A DNA stretch of 64,000 nt from Flavobacterium sp. CF108 (GCF_900129795.1 NZ_FQWW01000001.1:248001-312000), one strand, 5' to 3'. Positions 15,655-25,786 are shown, numbered from the stretch's first letter. A program made the numbers and translations. The notes: generated by a model from the sequence alone, not told the origin.

Positions 15655-16482
15655 CTAAATTTCTGTTGGCGAAATTCCGTATTGCTTTTTAAATGCGGTT
15701 GAAAAATGAGAAGGGTTTTTAAAGCCAACTTCCATATATACATCCTGTACTTTTTTGTTCTCTTCTTTTAATTTTATGTAAGCCATCTCTAAGCGTCTTT
15801 TTATCAACCACTTTTGTGGTGTGAGACTGCTTATTTTCTTGAAATCTCTTTTGAAAGTCGCCAAACTTCTCCCTGTAAACGAAGCGATTTGTTCCATTGA
15901 AAGTTCTTCCATATAGCTTTCGTTGAGGAATTCCAAAAGGTCAATTTTCCAAGGCTCAGCAAAGTCAAAAAGTATTGGATAAAGTTCTTCGTTGCTATTT
16001 AGCAAAGCATAAATTCCTTCTAATAATTTCAATTGTGTAACGCCTTCGGTTGGTTGTATGTTGCTGTCAAAATAAGGGGTAAGCGATTGAAATAAACTTT
16101 CTATTGCAGGACTTGGTTCTAACTTGAAGACGGTTTTATCAGAAACTTTAACAGCTGTAGGAATTTCAGTTTTATTCATTTTACTATAAAAATCACGTAA
16201 CACATTACGTTTGAACGTTAATGAAATGCCTTTGTACAAATCTTCACCTTTGCTGTTTTTGTACATTTTCAAACGATGGTCTCTTCGGATAAAAGCACAA
16301 TCTCCAGCCTGCAATTTTATTTTTTTATTTCTGTCTTCTATAATCTGTTCGCCGGAGTACAAATAAACCAAAACATGTTCAGGCGTAGTGTGAATACACT
16401 TTTCGCTATAATCATTAAAGCAGGACAAGAATATTCCCGAATAGCTTAATGTTTTTAATTTATCCTCTTGCTCTACATCCAT
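15655..16482 (-). CDS. AraC-family transcriptional regulator with cupin-like N-terminus
   Basis: 275 residues. The N-terminal half has cupin-like strands (IQLAGDCAFIRRD-like section near residue 60). The C-terminal double HTH has SMEQIASFTGRSLATFKRDF and KVQDVYMEVGFKNPSHFSTA, ending KKQYGISPTEI. The gene starts in a 370-bp A+T-rich spacer and ends directly against the HxlR stop codon. The regulated genes are not evident. The protein is slightly short at the C-terminus relative to many AraC proteins but keeps both helices. Confidence 0.88.
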   Translation of the reverse strand: MDVEQEDKLKTLSYSGIFLSCFNDYSEKCIHTTPEHVLVYLYSGEQIIEDRNKKIKLQAGDCAFIRRDHRLKMYKNSKGEDLYKGISLTFKRNVLRDFYSKMNKTEIPTAVKVSDKTVFKLEPSPAIESLFQSLTPYFDSNIQPTEGVTQLKLLEGIYALLNSNEELYPILFDFAEPWKIDLLEFLNESYMEELSMEQIASFTGRSLATFKRDFKKISSLTPQKWLIKRRLEMAYIKLKEENKKVQDVYMEVGFKNPSHFSTAFKKQYGISPTEI

Positions 16483-16851
16483 AATTTTCTATTACTGCAT
16501 AATTAACATACAAAAGTAAAATTTATATTTTAGCATTGCTTTGTTGTGAGGTTCTTTTTATCTTTCTGTAAGGCTCAACTAGATTATGAACAATAACTAT
16601 TTTCCCATAAAGAAGCGCCAATATCTGAATAAATGAAAAGCATAATATCCAAAACTAAACTATCACTTATTAGAAAATAAAAGCGAAAATAGTACTTTTA
16701 GAGACATTTATTATTAAGGATATTATCTCTATGTATTTTTATTCAAAGCAGAAAATTATTTAAATAAATTATTTAAATAATTTTCCATAAATAACTGATT
16801 ACTAAAGACAAAAGTATTAATAAATTTACATTTGATCAAATACCTGGAATA
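16483..16851. other. A+T-rich spacer, no gene
   Basis: Contains a palindromic run AAATTATTTAAATAAATT (around 16754-16771) that continues as its own near repeat, and otherwise nothing recognisable. Confidence 0.4.
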
Positions 16852-17166
16852 ATGAACAAGCTTCATAATAAGTTAGAACACTTGGAAAAGCTTATTATAA
16901 ACATTTCTACTATAAAAGAAAATAAAGATGATCTTCTAAATATTGAACAAGCATCTAAACTTTTAAATCTGTCAGTATCTACAATATATAGTAAAGTATG
17001 TAAAAAAGAAATCCCCGTTAACAAACAAGGCAAGCGTATATATTTTTACAGACATGAGTTAATAAAATGGATTAAGTCAGGAAGGGTAAAGACTTATTCA
17101 GAAATGAAGTATGATATTAAAAATTTCAAAATGCAGCTCTTGTCGTTTAGTTTAATATCTTTTTAA
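16852..17166 (+). CDS. Excisionase-like helix-turn-helix protein
   Basis: 104 residues. An N-terminal coiled helix is followed by a MerR/Xis-type winged HTH at residues ~27-80: LLNIEQASKLLNLSVSTIYS, then IPVNKQGKRIYFYRHELIKW. This pattern is typical of the DNA-binding excisionase-family proteins found on Bacteroidota mobilisable elements. No integrase, relaxase or transposase neighbours it, so it is an orphan, perhaps left from a degraded element. The C-terminal ~15 residues after YSEMKYD are probably poorly conserved. Confidence 0.72.
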   Translation: MNKLHNKLEHLEKLIINISTIKENKDDLLNIEQASKLLNLSVSTIYSKVCKKEIPVNKQGKRIYFYRHELIKWIKSGRVKTYSEMKYDIKNFKMQLLSFSLISF

Positions 17167-17362
17167 TATCAGTTCAAATGAATAATAAAAGTTTATAACT
17201 ACCTTTGCATCAAACAACTCCCATGAGTTTTGTTATCTCAATAAGGATACTTTGTTTTATTTTGTAATACTTTGCTTTAAATTGTAACATAATTGTACCA
17301 GTGAAGTTCGAAACTCTATTAAAATAAGGAAAGTTAATTTCTGCATCGGAAAATAATTTATA

Positions 17363-17398
17363 AAAATGGTTTGACTTTAATTAAAGTCAAACCATTTT
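17363..17398. terminator. Bidirectional terminator
   Basis: AAAATGGTTTGACTTTAA pairs perfectly with TTAAAGTCAAACCATTTT without a loop spacer. It lies between the orphan HTH gene and the end of the minus-strand locus (stop at 17445), so it closes the long minus-strand gene block. Confidence 0.85.
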
Positions 17399-17444
17399 AT
17401 TTTTAAACTTCACACTTTTTAGAATAGTGTCAAATAATGAAGAC

Positions 17445-19676
17445 TTATTCTTTAATAAATGTTTTGCTTAGAACGTCATTTCCTCTTTGAATATGCAGTA
17501 AATAAACACCTGCAGGTAAATTACTAGAATTATATTGAATATCAATTCTACCAACTTCGTAAACTTTATCTGCAATTGTAGCGATTTTTTGTCCATTAAT
17601 ATCAAACACTTCAATGGTTGTTTTATCTTGTTCCGTTTGCAAAAAGGTTATATTCAGGTTTCCTTTTGCCGGATTAGGATAAACACTTAAATCTACTTCT
17701 GTTTCAAAAACTGATTTATTAGCTGCCAGTGTAGTTACAGTACAGTTAGGTGTGGTACTAAAAGCCATTTGAGCAGCTGTAAAGTTGGTAAATGTTGCAT
17801 TGATATCTATATTAGAGTTATCACTTACGCCTTTACCATCGCAATTGTCTCTTCCGTTTCTCCAATACGGAAACTGTAAATAAACACCAGGCGTAGAGCA
17901 ACTGCCAATTTCTGCATCGCCCCCCACTACAACTGAGCTTCCAAAATTTCCGGCAAACAACATCGCATTTCCTTTTATATTAGCCGTATTGGCTACTGAT
18001 CCGCCTTCCATCCAGGCATTTCCTTCTACAATGGCACTATTTGATAAAGTTGCATTGTACACGCATGCGTTACCTCTTACAATTGCATTGCCATTTATTG
18101 TTCCACCATCTACCATAGCGTAGTCATCTATACGGGCATTTCCTGAAATATTTCCGCCTCTCACAATTGCATAAGGACCTACGTATACTGTCGAGGCTAC
18201 AGTCGCACTATTAGATACCCATCCGCCTCCGTTTGTGTGTAAATGTCCGTTTGTTTTAAGAAAACTTCTAAAACTAGCTGCCGGCTGAAATCCTTCAGGA
18301 GTAGCATTTGCAATTTTTAGTTCATAAGGATATCTTCTTTGTTTTGGATAACCCACATCCATATTGTAATTAACATGGACTTTTGGTGCTGCAAAAACTA
18401 CAAGATAAATATTGGCTTCTGTCGAGGTATTAAGCGTAAATGAAGCTTCCCCATCTGTTTTATACATCGGACTGTAACGAGATATTGTACCATCAGTTTT
18501 TGTGGTCACGAAACCATATCTCCAGCCAGCCTGAGTTGTGTTAACTTCTGTATGTCCTTTAAATTTTATGGTAACTTTCTTTTGAGTTCCTGTACAAGTT
18601 GGGTATAAAGGGATTACATTCATTCCGTAATCTTGTGGAGCCCAGTCATTATTGGTATAATATTGATCTGTTGTACCCGTAACTTTTGTCAGCAAAGTGT
18701 ATTGCCTGCTGGTGTAACGAGGCATATTCGTTTTTATGCTGTTGTAAACGTTTCTGATGGTTTTTCCAAAATTACTGGTCGTATTGATTTGAGAGTTCCA
18801 TTGAATAGGATAATCGAATGCCGGTTGTCGCTGCGCATATCCCCAAAGATAATCATCGAGTTGGTCTTGTGTAAAACCTTTTAATCTCTTAATAGTTTCA
18901 AGCGGATGTTCTTCATTTATCGATTCCGCCCACATTCTTCTTGTAAAATCAAAACCTTCCTTTTCCTGCACATAATACATCAGATGAAAATTCGTGTAAT
19001 GATGTCGGTTAGAAGACCACATAAAATGTTTGGTCTGTATCCAGCGGGTCAAAGTTCCGTCGATTTCTGCCCATTGCGGATAAGCTTGGGCACGCATAAA
19101 ATTGGCATGTCCTTCAAAGAAAGGACCTGCCCAATCATATCCGGAAAATGCTTTTCCGGCACCTGGATTTTCCTGTATCTGCATCATCATTTGCAGCGTG
19201 TGTGCAAATTCATGTGATAATGCTCCACCATCTCTTGTGGCTTCAGGATGTACAAACATTGCACCAATTGTATTGCTAAACGAACTGGCTTGTGCAAAAG
19301 CTTCCAATCGTGGATCTGTAGAATTCCAAGTATTCATCATCATAATAATGATCTTGTATTTTCCAAAATTTGTTGTTGCAGCATTATTTATAAAATGCAA
19401 ATCGGTAATGTAGCGTTTAAAGCTAGTCTCAAGCGTATCTGCAACCGATTTAGGAGTAAATCTTAAGGTTGCATCAGCATATGCTGCAGGATTTGTACCC
19501 ACTTTATCACCCCAATAAAGTACAAAGTTCGTAGACTCGTACTTTCTGGTGTTGGATACTTTATTATAAAATTCATTGTTGGGGTCACTCCATTCTGTGG
19601 GAGTAAAAAGCGTTTTCTGTGCAATTGCAAAATAACTGGATAGAAAAACGACAACTAATAGTAAAAATTTTTTCAT
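17445..19676 (-). CDS. Secreted HEFAH metallopeptidase-like protein (DUF6055-like) with beta-helix and T9SS tail
   Basis: 743 residues. Signal peptide 1-19 (ending YFAIAQ). The N-terminal ~450 residues resemble DUF6055. They hold HEFAHT (His155, Glu156, His159), followed by FFEGHANFM, whose Glu could be the third zinc ligand, suggesting a gluzincin-type peptidase. Residues ~480-600 form a chain of short repeats of the type G-N-A-x-[VI] (GNARIDDYAMVDGG, GNAIVRGNACVYN), probably a left-handed beta-helix that may bind polysaccharide. The last ~75 residues (VYPNPAKGNLNITF... SKTFIKE) are a type A T9SS sorting domain, so the protein is exported to the surface. It is the terminal gene of the putative glycoprotein-degradation locus and has its own weak copy of the shared upstream motif (19758-19781). 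Confidence 0.8.
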   Translation of the reverse strand: MKKFLLLVVVFLSSYFAIAQKTLFTPTEWSDPNNEFYNKVSNTRKYESTNFVLYWGDKVGTNPAAYADATLRFTPKSVADTLETSFKRYITDLHFINNAATTNFGKYKIIIMMMNTWNSTDPRLEAFAQASSFSNTIGAMFVHPEATRDGGALSHEFAHTLQMMMQIQENPGAGKAFSGYDWAGPFFEGHANFMRAQAYPQWAEIDGTLTRWIQTKHFMWSSNRHHYTNFHLMYYVQEKEGFDFTRRMWAESINEEHPLETIKRLKGFTQDQLDDYLWGYAQRQPAFDYPIQWNSQINTTSNFGKTIRNVYNSIKTNMPRYTSRQYTLLTKVTGTTDQYYTNNDWAPQDYGMNVIPLYPTCTGTQKKVTIKFKGHTEVNTTQAGWRYGFVTTKTDGTISRYSPMYKTDGEASFTLNTSTEANIYLVVFAAPKVHVNYNMDVGYPKQRRYPYELKIANATPEGFQPAASFRSFLKTNGHLHTNGGGWVSNSATVASTVYVGPYAIVRGGNISGNARIDDYAMVDGGTINGNAIVRGNACVYNATLSNSAIVEGNAWMEGGSVANTANIKGNAMLFAGNFGSSVVVGGDAEIGSCSTPGVYLQFPYWRNGRDNCDGKGVSDNSNIDINATFTNFTAAQMAFSTTPNCTVTTLAANKSVFETEVDLSVYPNPAKGNLNITFLQTEQDKTTIEVFDINGQKIATIADKVYEVGRIDIQYNSSNLPAGVYLLHIQRGNDVLSKTFIKE

Positions 19677-19757
19677 AGTTTATTGAATTAATAGGTTAAG
19701 AAATAGCATTCTTTTGTAAATGTAAAAATCACACTAATATATTTGTAAGACAATATT

Positions 19758-19781
19758 ATCTAAATTTAATACTATTTTACC
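19758..19781 (-). promoter_or_regulatory. Weak copy of the shared locus motif
   Basis: AATACTATTTTACC (19768-19781) with upstream TTA..C spacing matches 16 of 24 positions of the motif before susC. It lies ~80 bp before the metallopeptidase start, in the same orientation as the other copies. Confidence 0.35.
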
Positions 19782-19840
19782 TATTTTATTAAATTCACTT
19801 TTTTGTTTTACAATAAGTTACAAAATCAAACTTTTAAAAA

Positions 19841-22039
19841 CTAATCAACAGCTGTAATCTCTAGTACAATACTGCTTTCCTGTCTTGAAGAAGAAACTTT
19901 TACTCCTGCTTTCATAAGGAAATCTCCGGAAAAAACATTTCCTGATACCTCAAAAGTATTTTTAGCTTCTGGCATGATATTAATTTCTTCAACTTTGTAT
20001 TTTTTTAAAGGATCTAGTCCTTCTAATCTTACCAGACTATAATTAGGATCTGCTAGCGGATGCAGGGTGTAAGAAAAAACTACCGATTTTGTTTTGTCCT
20101 GATTTACATACATTAATACTGCTCTGCTCTCTTCATAAGGCGAAATCAATCGATACAAATCGCCTTGCCAAATTACCGGACTTAACCTTTTGTAATTAGA
20201 AACTGCTTGCTGGCAAAATTGCAATTCGTTTGGTTTTAAGCCACCTACTTGAATATCAAAGCCTAATTTACCCATCATAGCAACATCAGTTTTAAATTTA
20301 ACAGACTGATTTCCCATAGATGTAACGTGATTGCAAGTCGCCAATGCCGGATAAAAATTAGAATATCCCCATTGTATAAAAACCCGATCAAAAGGATCTG
20401 TGTTGTCGCTTGCCCAAAACTCTGTAAAATAATTCAGCATTCCGTAATCGACTCTCCCTCCACCTCCGGCACAAAGCATCATAGGCAGATTCGGGTATTT
20501 AGCTTTTATGCGGTCAAGCACTTTATACAAGCCTTTTGTATATTCTATAAATAAATGCGACTGCTGATTTTTTAAATACGTTGAATAAGCGCTTGTCATC
20601 ATGCGGTTGCAATCCCATTTAAAAAAAGCTACTCCTGATTTGGTTTGCATGATATCGTCTACCACTTTAAAAACAAAATCCTGAACCTGCGGATTGCATA
20701 AATCAAGAACCAATTGCGTGCGATAAATACTCTTTTCCCTGTTAGGCAAACTCAATACCCAATCCGGGTGTTTTTCATATAATTCTGTCTTTTCGTTGAT
20801 CATTTCCGGTTCGATCCAAATACCAAATTTTACATTTGTTTTTTGAGCTTGTTCCATCAAAAAACCAATTCCGTTTGGCAATTTTGACTTTGTTGCCTGC
20901 CAGTCTCCTAAACCTGATGTCGAACCGCTTCTTGGATATTTGTTACCAAACCAGCCATCATCCAGCAAAAACATATCTACACCCAATGTTTTGGCATCTG
21001 TAAACATATTAGCCAGTTTATTTTCATCAAAATCAAAAAAAGTCGTTTCCCAGTTATTTAATAAAGTTAGACGTGGTTTTTCGCCATCTTTAAGACCGTA
21101 TTTTCTAGCCCAGGCGTGTAAATTTCTACTTGCCTGACCTTTTCCCTGATTCGAAAACGTATAGATAAAAACAGGTGTTTTAAAGGTTTTTCCCGGTTCG
21201 AGATTGTATTCTGATGCAAATTCATTAATACCTGAAATAATTCTCAGTTCGTTATTATTATCAATATCAAATGTATATTTAAAGTTTCCGGACCATGCAA
21301 TTGTACCAGCAATCACTTCGCCGGTATTCTCGCCTGATTTTGAATTTAAAGAGAGAAAAAAGCTTGGCGGCGCAAACATATTGGTACGAACTCCTAGTTT
21401 AGAATCGATCACTTTAATACCTCTTGTAAGCTGACTTTCCTCCATTCTCATTTCTTCAACCACATCGCTGTAAAATTGAGTCAGCCAATATTGATCTGCA
21501 TCGAGATGCAATGCCGATGAAGCGTAATTGTACAGCATCACAGGTTTTTTCTCATTGTGCTGGATTTCTGTCCAGGATTCGATGACATTTTCTTTATAGA
21601 ATGTTTTATAATGAAGATTGACAAAAACCGGATATTCAGGATCTTTTAATTTGATAATAATCTCAGCTGTATTGTTATCTATTTTTTGAATGGTATGATT
21701 TTGATATTCTAATTCTAATGAAGGGTTTCCGTCGTTATGGGTAATTCTTATAGCGGGTTCAAATAAATTATCGGTTCCAAAAGTGGGATACGCTGAGTGG
21801 CGCAAATCGATTAACGGATTTCCGTCATTCACCACAAAATTCTTGGTATTTTCTTTTGAAACTGCTTCGTATTCGGCACTATTGTTCAGTTTTGTTCCCA
21901 GATACGTCTGATACAATTTTTTGTTTTTACCAACCTTTAAAACTAAAGCCGAAGCCTCGGTCTCTATCTTAATTATTGAACTTTCCTGCGCCTGAACAGG
22001 CAAATACATAATAGTCAGTAAAAGTAAAAATCGCTTCAT
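19841..22039 (-). CDS. Alpha-galactosidase, GH36
   Basis: 732 residues with signal peptide (MKRFLLLLTIMYLPVQAQ), so probably periplasmic. The N-terminal beta-sandwich is followed by the (beta/alpha)8 barrel. DDGWFG is near 345; FGIWIEPEMI follows; FFKWDCNR gives the nucleophile Asp476; FWASDNTDPFDR gives the acid/base Asp545. The ~70-residue spacing fits GH36. It removes terminal alpha-galactose. In this locus the candidate target is the single alpha-Gal on Ser of extensin-type proteins, although raffinose- or galactomannan-type substrates cannot be excluded. A 229-bp gap separates it from the upstream M24 peptidase gene. Confidence 0.93.
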   Translation of the reverse strand: MKRFLLLLTIMYLPVQAQESSIIKIETEASALVLKVGKNKKLYQTYLGTKLNNSAEYEAVSKENTKNFVVNDGNPLIDLRHSAYPTFGTDNLFEPAIRITHNDGNPSLELEYQNHTIQKIDNNTAEIIIKLKDPEYPVFVNLHYKTFYKENVIESWTEIQHNEKKPVMLYNYASSALHLDADQYWLTQFYSDVVEEMRMEESQLTRGIKVIDSKLGVRTNMFAPPSFFLSLNSKSGENTGEVIAGTIAWSGNFKYTFDIDNNNELRIISGINEFASEYNLEPGKTFKTPVFIYTFSNQGKGQASRNLHAWARKYGLKDGEKPRLTLLNNWETTFFDFDENKLANMFTDAKTLGVDMFLLDDGWFGNKYPRSGSTSGLGDWQATKSKLPNGIGFLMEQAQKTNVKFGIWIEPEMINEKTELYEKHPDWVLSLPNREKSIYRTQLVLDLCNPQVQDFVFKVVDDIMQTKSGVAFFKWDCNRMMTSAYSTYLKNQQSHLFIEYTKGLYKVLDRIKAKYPNLPMMLCAGGGGRVDYGMLNYFTEFWASDNTDPFDRVFIQWGYSNFYPALATCNHVTSMGNQSVKFKTDVAMMGKLGFDIQVGGLKPNELQFCQQAVSNYKRLSPVIWQGDLYRLISPYEESRAVLMYVNQDKTKSVVFSYTLHPLADPNYSLVRLEGLDPLKKYKVEEINIMPEAKNTFEVSGNVFSGDFLMKAGVKVSSSRQESSIVLEITAVD

Positions 22040-22268
22040 TTTTTATTTTTATTTAATTAATGCTACAACGAATTACAATAATTTTATTAAACACAATCTG
22101 CCCTAGCCCCGATAGAAGTGGAAATCATTTTGTGGCGAGGTTCATCACAAAAGATTGAAACGTATAGCGGGATTAGCTCCTGAAAAAAAATATTTTTATC
22201 ATTAGCGATTGAAATAATAAACTGAGTGGATAATTAATATCTACAAAAATTCCCCAACATGTTACTAT

Positions 22269-23480
22269 TTAATATCCAAAAGGGTTCTCAACACTATGCA
22301 TAGGCGTAGTAAACCATTTGGCTCCATTTCCGGTCATGTAAAAATGATCTTCATGTCTGATTCCAAATTTCCCCGGAATGCATATCATGGGTTCGTTACT
22401 CACTACCATTCCTTCCAGTAATTTTATTTCGCTTCCGCGGACTAAATAAGGGAATTCATGAATGTCTAATCCCGTTCCGTGTCCAACTCTGTGAGGCAAT
22501 CCCGGTAAATCATAGTCCGGGCTAAGTCCGGCTTCCGCCAAAATTTTTCTGGCCGCATCATCTACAGATCCGCAGGAAGTTTTAATTTTTGCAGTTTCAA
22601 AAACAGCGAATTGAACTTTTTGCTCTAAATTCCAAATCTTTGTGTATTCTTCAGAAGGGGTTCCGTATACATACGATCGCGTGATATCAGAAAGATATCC
22701 TTCAAGTTTACAGCCCGTATCTATAATAACGGCATCATTTTCTTTTAAAGGCTGAGGAACCGAAACACCATGAGGATATTGTGTATCATCGGCAAACAAA
22801 ACAATACAGAAATAAGACCCTGAAGGTATTCCGGCTTTTATATGTGCTTTATTAATAAAATCAACCACTTCATCAACTGCAATTCCGGGTCTTAATATTC
22901 TGGCAGCAGCACGCTGAACCTCCATAGTAATGTCTTTTGCTTTTTGAATAATAGCAATTTCATTCTTCGATTTTTGCATTCTGCAAGCCGACGTAATTTG
23001 TTGCGCATTTATAAAAGCATACGAGGTATTGGCTTTAGCAACTCCATCTACTAAAAAATAAGGCGAAGATTCATCAATCGCTATTTGGCTGTATTCAGGA
23101 CTTTTGGCGCTCAATATTTTACCAAATAAAATATAAGGCGATTCATGTTCTTCCCAACAATTAATATTGTCCTGAATTTTCATGTATTTTTTAAAAGTAC
23201 CTTCTTCAAATTTTGGCACTATATATTCTAAAGATCCATCATCAAATAATAATGCACCGACCATTCTTTCAGAAGCATTCCATTTTGTTCCTGTAAAATA
23301 ATACAAATTGGTTCCTGCGTTTAGATAAATTGCCTGAACAGAAAGTTCTTTCATTAAACCAGTTGCTTTCTTTATACGTTCAAGATATTCCTCTAACTTA
23401 ATTGGTTGTACATTCTGAACTCTGTTTTCTATTTTTTCTAATTCAATGGCTGCATTAGAACCACCTACACCTATTGTCAT
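22269..23480 (-). CDS. M24 metallopeptidase, Xaa-Pro aminopeptidase type
   Basis: 403 residues without a signal peptide, so cytoplasmic. It cleaves an N-terminal residue ahead of Pro (or possibly Hyp). The C-terminal pita-bread domain has all five dinuclear metal ligands: Asp254 and Asp265 (IIDTGCKLEGYLSDITRS), His334 (HRVGHGTGLD), Glu363 (SNEP) and Glu377 (RHEDHF). The N-terminal ~160 residues form the creatinase-like domain (YLNAGTNLYYFTGTKW). Its place among glycosidases and a hydroxyproline pathway fits breakdown of imported Pro/Hyp peptides. Confidence 0.93.
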   Translation of the reverse strand: MTIGVGGSNAAIELEKIENRVQNVQPIKLEEYLERIKKATGLMKELSVQAIYLNAGTNLYYFTGTKWNASERMVGALLFDDGSLEYIVPKFEEGTFKKYMKIQDNINCWEEHESPYILFGKILSAKSPEYSQIAIDESSPYFLVDGVAKANTSYAFINAQQITSACRMQKSKNEIAIIQKAKDITMEVQRAAARILRPGIAVDEVVDFINKAHIKAGIPSGSYFCIVLFADDTQYPHGVSVPQPLKENDAVIIDTGCKLEGYLSDITRSYVYGTPSEEYTKIWNLEQKVQFAVFETAKIKTSCGSVDDAARKILAEAGLSPDYDLPGLPHRVGHGTGLDIHEFPYLVRGSEIKLLEGMVVSNEPMICIPGKFGIRHEDHFYMTGNGAKWFTTPMHSVENPFGY

Positions 23481-23537
23481 TTTGTATTTATTTTTTATTT
23501 ATTTTTTATTTGAATGGATAAATTTAAGAAGTAAACT

Positions 23538-25682
23538 TTATTCTGCTTTAGGTTTTGTCTGTTTCATCAGTTTTAGTAAATCTTCCTGATTCAGTGCATA
23601 ATCGTACAATCGTAATGACGCCATAAAACCCGAGAAATTTTCTCCAATATCAGATGCTCCAATTATAATTTTGGCTTTATCAATTGCTGAAGATAAAAGC
23701 ATATTCTGCGAATTGTCTAAAACGCCATCGACATATACTTTCTCTACAACGCCATCAAAAGTTAAAACAATAAAATGCCATTTATTGGCTTCAGGAACTT
23801 TATTGTATTTCATATCAAAATGACCGTCAAGATGTACTCCTGCGCCATAACTTCCACTATTGTAAGCCAATGTATTGTAGGAATTGGCTAAGCCAAATTT
23901 GTTTCTGTCACACCACGATAACAAAATATCTCCTTCTTTTGGTATTTCAGGATTTTTAACCCAAGTTGCAACGGTATAAGAACCATTCCAGGCTAATGTT
24001 TTTGGTACAGCTTTATCTAAAGTAAAAGCTCCGTTTTTAAAATTGAACGCTTTTATTCCATCTACATTTTCTAAAGAAACTTCGCCGCTTTTGACAAAAA
24101 TTCCGCCAAGAGATCCTTTATTCGAAACTGAATTTATAGCTGCATTATTTTGAATTTTACTGGCATCAAAATCTACCAATATTTTTTTAGAACTTTTTAA
24201 AGCCGGACTTATTTTCGATTCTTTGTTGTGCAATTGCAATGGAATTTCAAATAATGAACTATAGACTTTAATATTCCAAACTGCGGCATAAAGTCCCGTT
24301 TTTTCAGTGTCTAAAACCGTTAATTTTATGTAACGGGTTGTTACGTCATTATCATCAATCATTGGACTTCCTGCTGTACGATTTTTGGATTTATCGGCAA
24401 ATAAATTCCATTTTTTTCCATCGGCCGAATATTCCAATTTATACTGATAATAATAACTCGCAAATTCAAATTGCGTCATTACTCTTTTTACTTTCTTTTC
24501 TGCGCCTAAATCAATAATTAAATTTTGAGCCGAAGTATTATCGGCAGCTTTCCACATTGTGGCATTATTATCATCCGTTGCATACGAAGGTTTATATTCA
24601 TAATCATATTGTGTAGACTTTAAATGATAAAATGATAAAGCGGTAGTTTTTGCTCCAAAAGCAATATTTTCAGGAACTTCAGACTTCACTAAATCAGCAA
24701 TTCCTTTACTTGAAGGAACTACTTTTTTGATTGTTGAATCGTTTTCAAAAATCATTTTATCAATGCAAACCTGTCTCGCAAGTCCGCCTCGAGTCATTGG
24801 ATAATCATGTTTATGGTAAACGATATAATAATCGTCTTTTTCTTGCAAGATCGAATGATGACCGGGACCATGAACGGTTTGATCTTCATTTGTACTCAAA
24901 ATCGGATTGTTTTTTCCGGGTGTAAAAGGTCCGTATGGCGAATTCGAATAAGAATAGCGAACATTGTATGTTTCATCATGACAAGACGCTCCGGAATACA
25001 TCAAGATATATTTAGAACCTTTTTTCATCATATAAGCAGCTTCAAAAGGCGCTGGCGTTTGCTCTAACGGAATATTGGTCGAATGAACCATTTCACTCAT
25101 ATTATTCTTGTTCAATTCGCCAACAGCATATCCACCATTATAATGCACCCAAGTTCCCCAATAACTATATATTTTTCCATCAGTATCTGTAAAAAACTGT
25201 GCGTCCAGAGATGGAAAATTCTCTTTTGGATATCCGTTTGAAATTACCGGAGTATCATTTTCGCTCAATTTTTTCCAAGGTCCAACGGGAGAATCCGAAA
25301 CATAACCATAAATATTACAGCCTATTTCACAATTTCCAAAATACAAATAGTATTTACCATCTTTTCCTTCAATGATATCAGGAGCCCAAAAATTGGTAAT
25401 CGATTTTGCCGAAAAAGAAGGGATTTCCATGATATAATTATACCAGTTTTTAAAATCTTTACTATACCAGACAGTTGGAGCGCCCGATGCCAGCATTTCA
25501 TTGTCTGTGGTGGCATAGATGTAATAGGTATCTCCAAATTTCTTAATTGTAGGATCGGCAAACCAACCCGGCAAAATAGGATTTTTTACTACTGGAATAT
25601 TTACAGGAATATCTTTTTGGGCAAAAACAGTTCCTGTAAAAGCAAGTATGAAGAGAGTGTAAAATAGTTTTTTTTTTAGCAT
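23538..25682 (-). CDS. GH43 glycoside hydrolase with discoidin and LamG domains
   Basis: 714 residues from the ATG at 25682, which places the signal peptide (MLKKKLFYTLFILAFTGTVFAQ) at the start; an in-frame codon 57 bp upstream would put 19 polar residues ahead of it. A five-bladed propeller covers ~30-330: GWFADPTIKKFG (general base Asp43), SLDAQFFTD (pKa-modulating Asp), APFEAAYM (acid Glu214), HGPGHHS (metal His). A F5/8C-like carbohydrate-binding domain lies at ~340-480 and a LamG-like domain at ~525-705. Alpha-L-arabinofuranosidase or beta-xylosidase/galactosidase activity is expected. In context it may remove terminal alpha-L-Araf from Hyp-linked arabinans. Confidence 0.9.
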   Translation of the reverse strand: MLKKKLFYTLFILAFTGTVFAQKDIPVNIPVVKNPILPGWFADPTIKKFGDTYYIYATTDNEMLASGAPTVWYSKDFKNWYNYIMEIPSFSAKSITNFWAPDIIEGKDGKYYLYFGNCEIGCNIYGYVSDSPVGPWKKLSENDTPVISNGYPKENFPSLDAQFFTDTDGKIYSYWGTWVHYNGGYAVGELNKNNMSEMVHSTNIPLEQTPAPFEAAYMMKKGSKYILMYSGASCHDETYNVRYSYSNSPYGPFTPGKNNPILSTNEDQTVHGPGHHSILQEKDDYYIVYHKHDYPMTRGGLARQVCIDKMIFENDSTIKKVVPSSKGIADLVKSEVPENIAFGAKTTALSFYHLKSTQYDYEYKPSYATDDNNATMWKAADNTSAQNLIIDLGAEKKVKRVMTQFEFASYYYQYKLEYSADGKKWNLFADKSKNRTAGSPMIDDNDVTTRYIKLTVLDTEKTGLYAAVWNIKVYSSLFEIPLQLHNKESKISPALKSSKKILVDFDASKIQNNAAINSVSNKGSLGGIFVKSGEVSLENVDGIKAFNFKNGAFTLDKAVPKTLAWNGSYTVATWVKNPEIPKEGDILLSWCDRNKFGLANSYNTLAYNSGSYGAGVHLDGHFDMKYNKVPEANKWHFIVLTFDGVVEKVYVDGVLDNSQNMLLSSAIDKAKIIIGASDIGENFSGFMASLRLYDYALNQEDLLKLMKQTKPKAE

Positions 25683-25740
25683 TGCATTTTGTAAATTAAT
25701 TTGAGTGAAAAAATTTATCTTTTCAGAAATCAATAACATC

Positions 25741-25786
25741 CTGAGCGGAATCGAAGGCTTTTAAAAGAGGCTTCGACTTCGCTCAG
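25741..25786. repeat. Inverted repeat CTGAGCG...CGCTCAG
   Basis: CTGAGCGGAATCGAAGGC (25741-25758) pairs imperfectly with GCTTCGACTTCGCTCAG (25770-25786). From memory this is a common dispersed intergenic repeat in flavobacteria. It could work as a stem-loop between the GH42 and GH43 genes. Confidence 0.7.

Noticed and set aside
25683..25739. Longer N-terminus for the GH43 protein
   Set aside because: It would bury the signal peptide 19 residues inside the protein.
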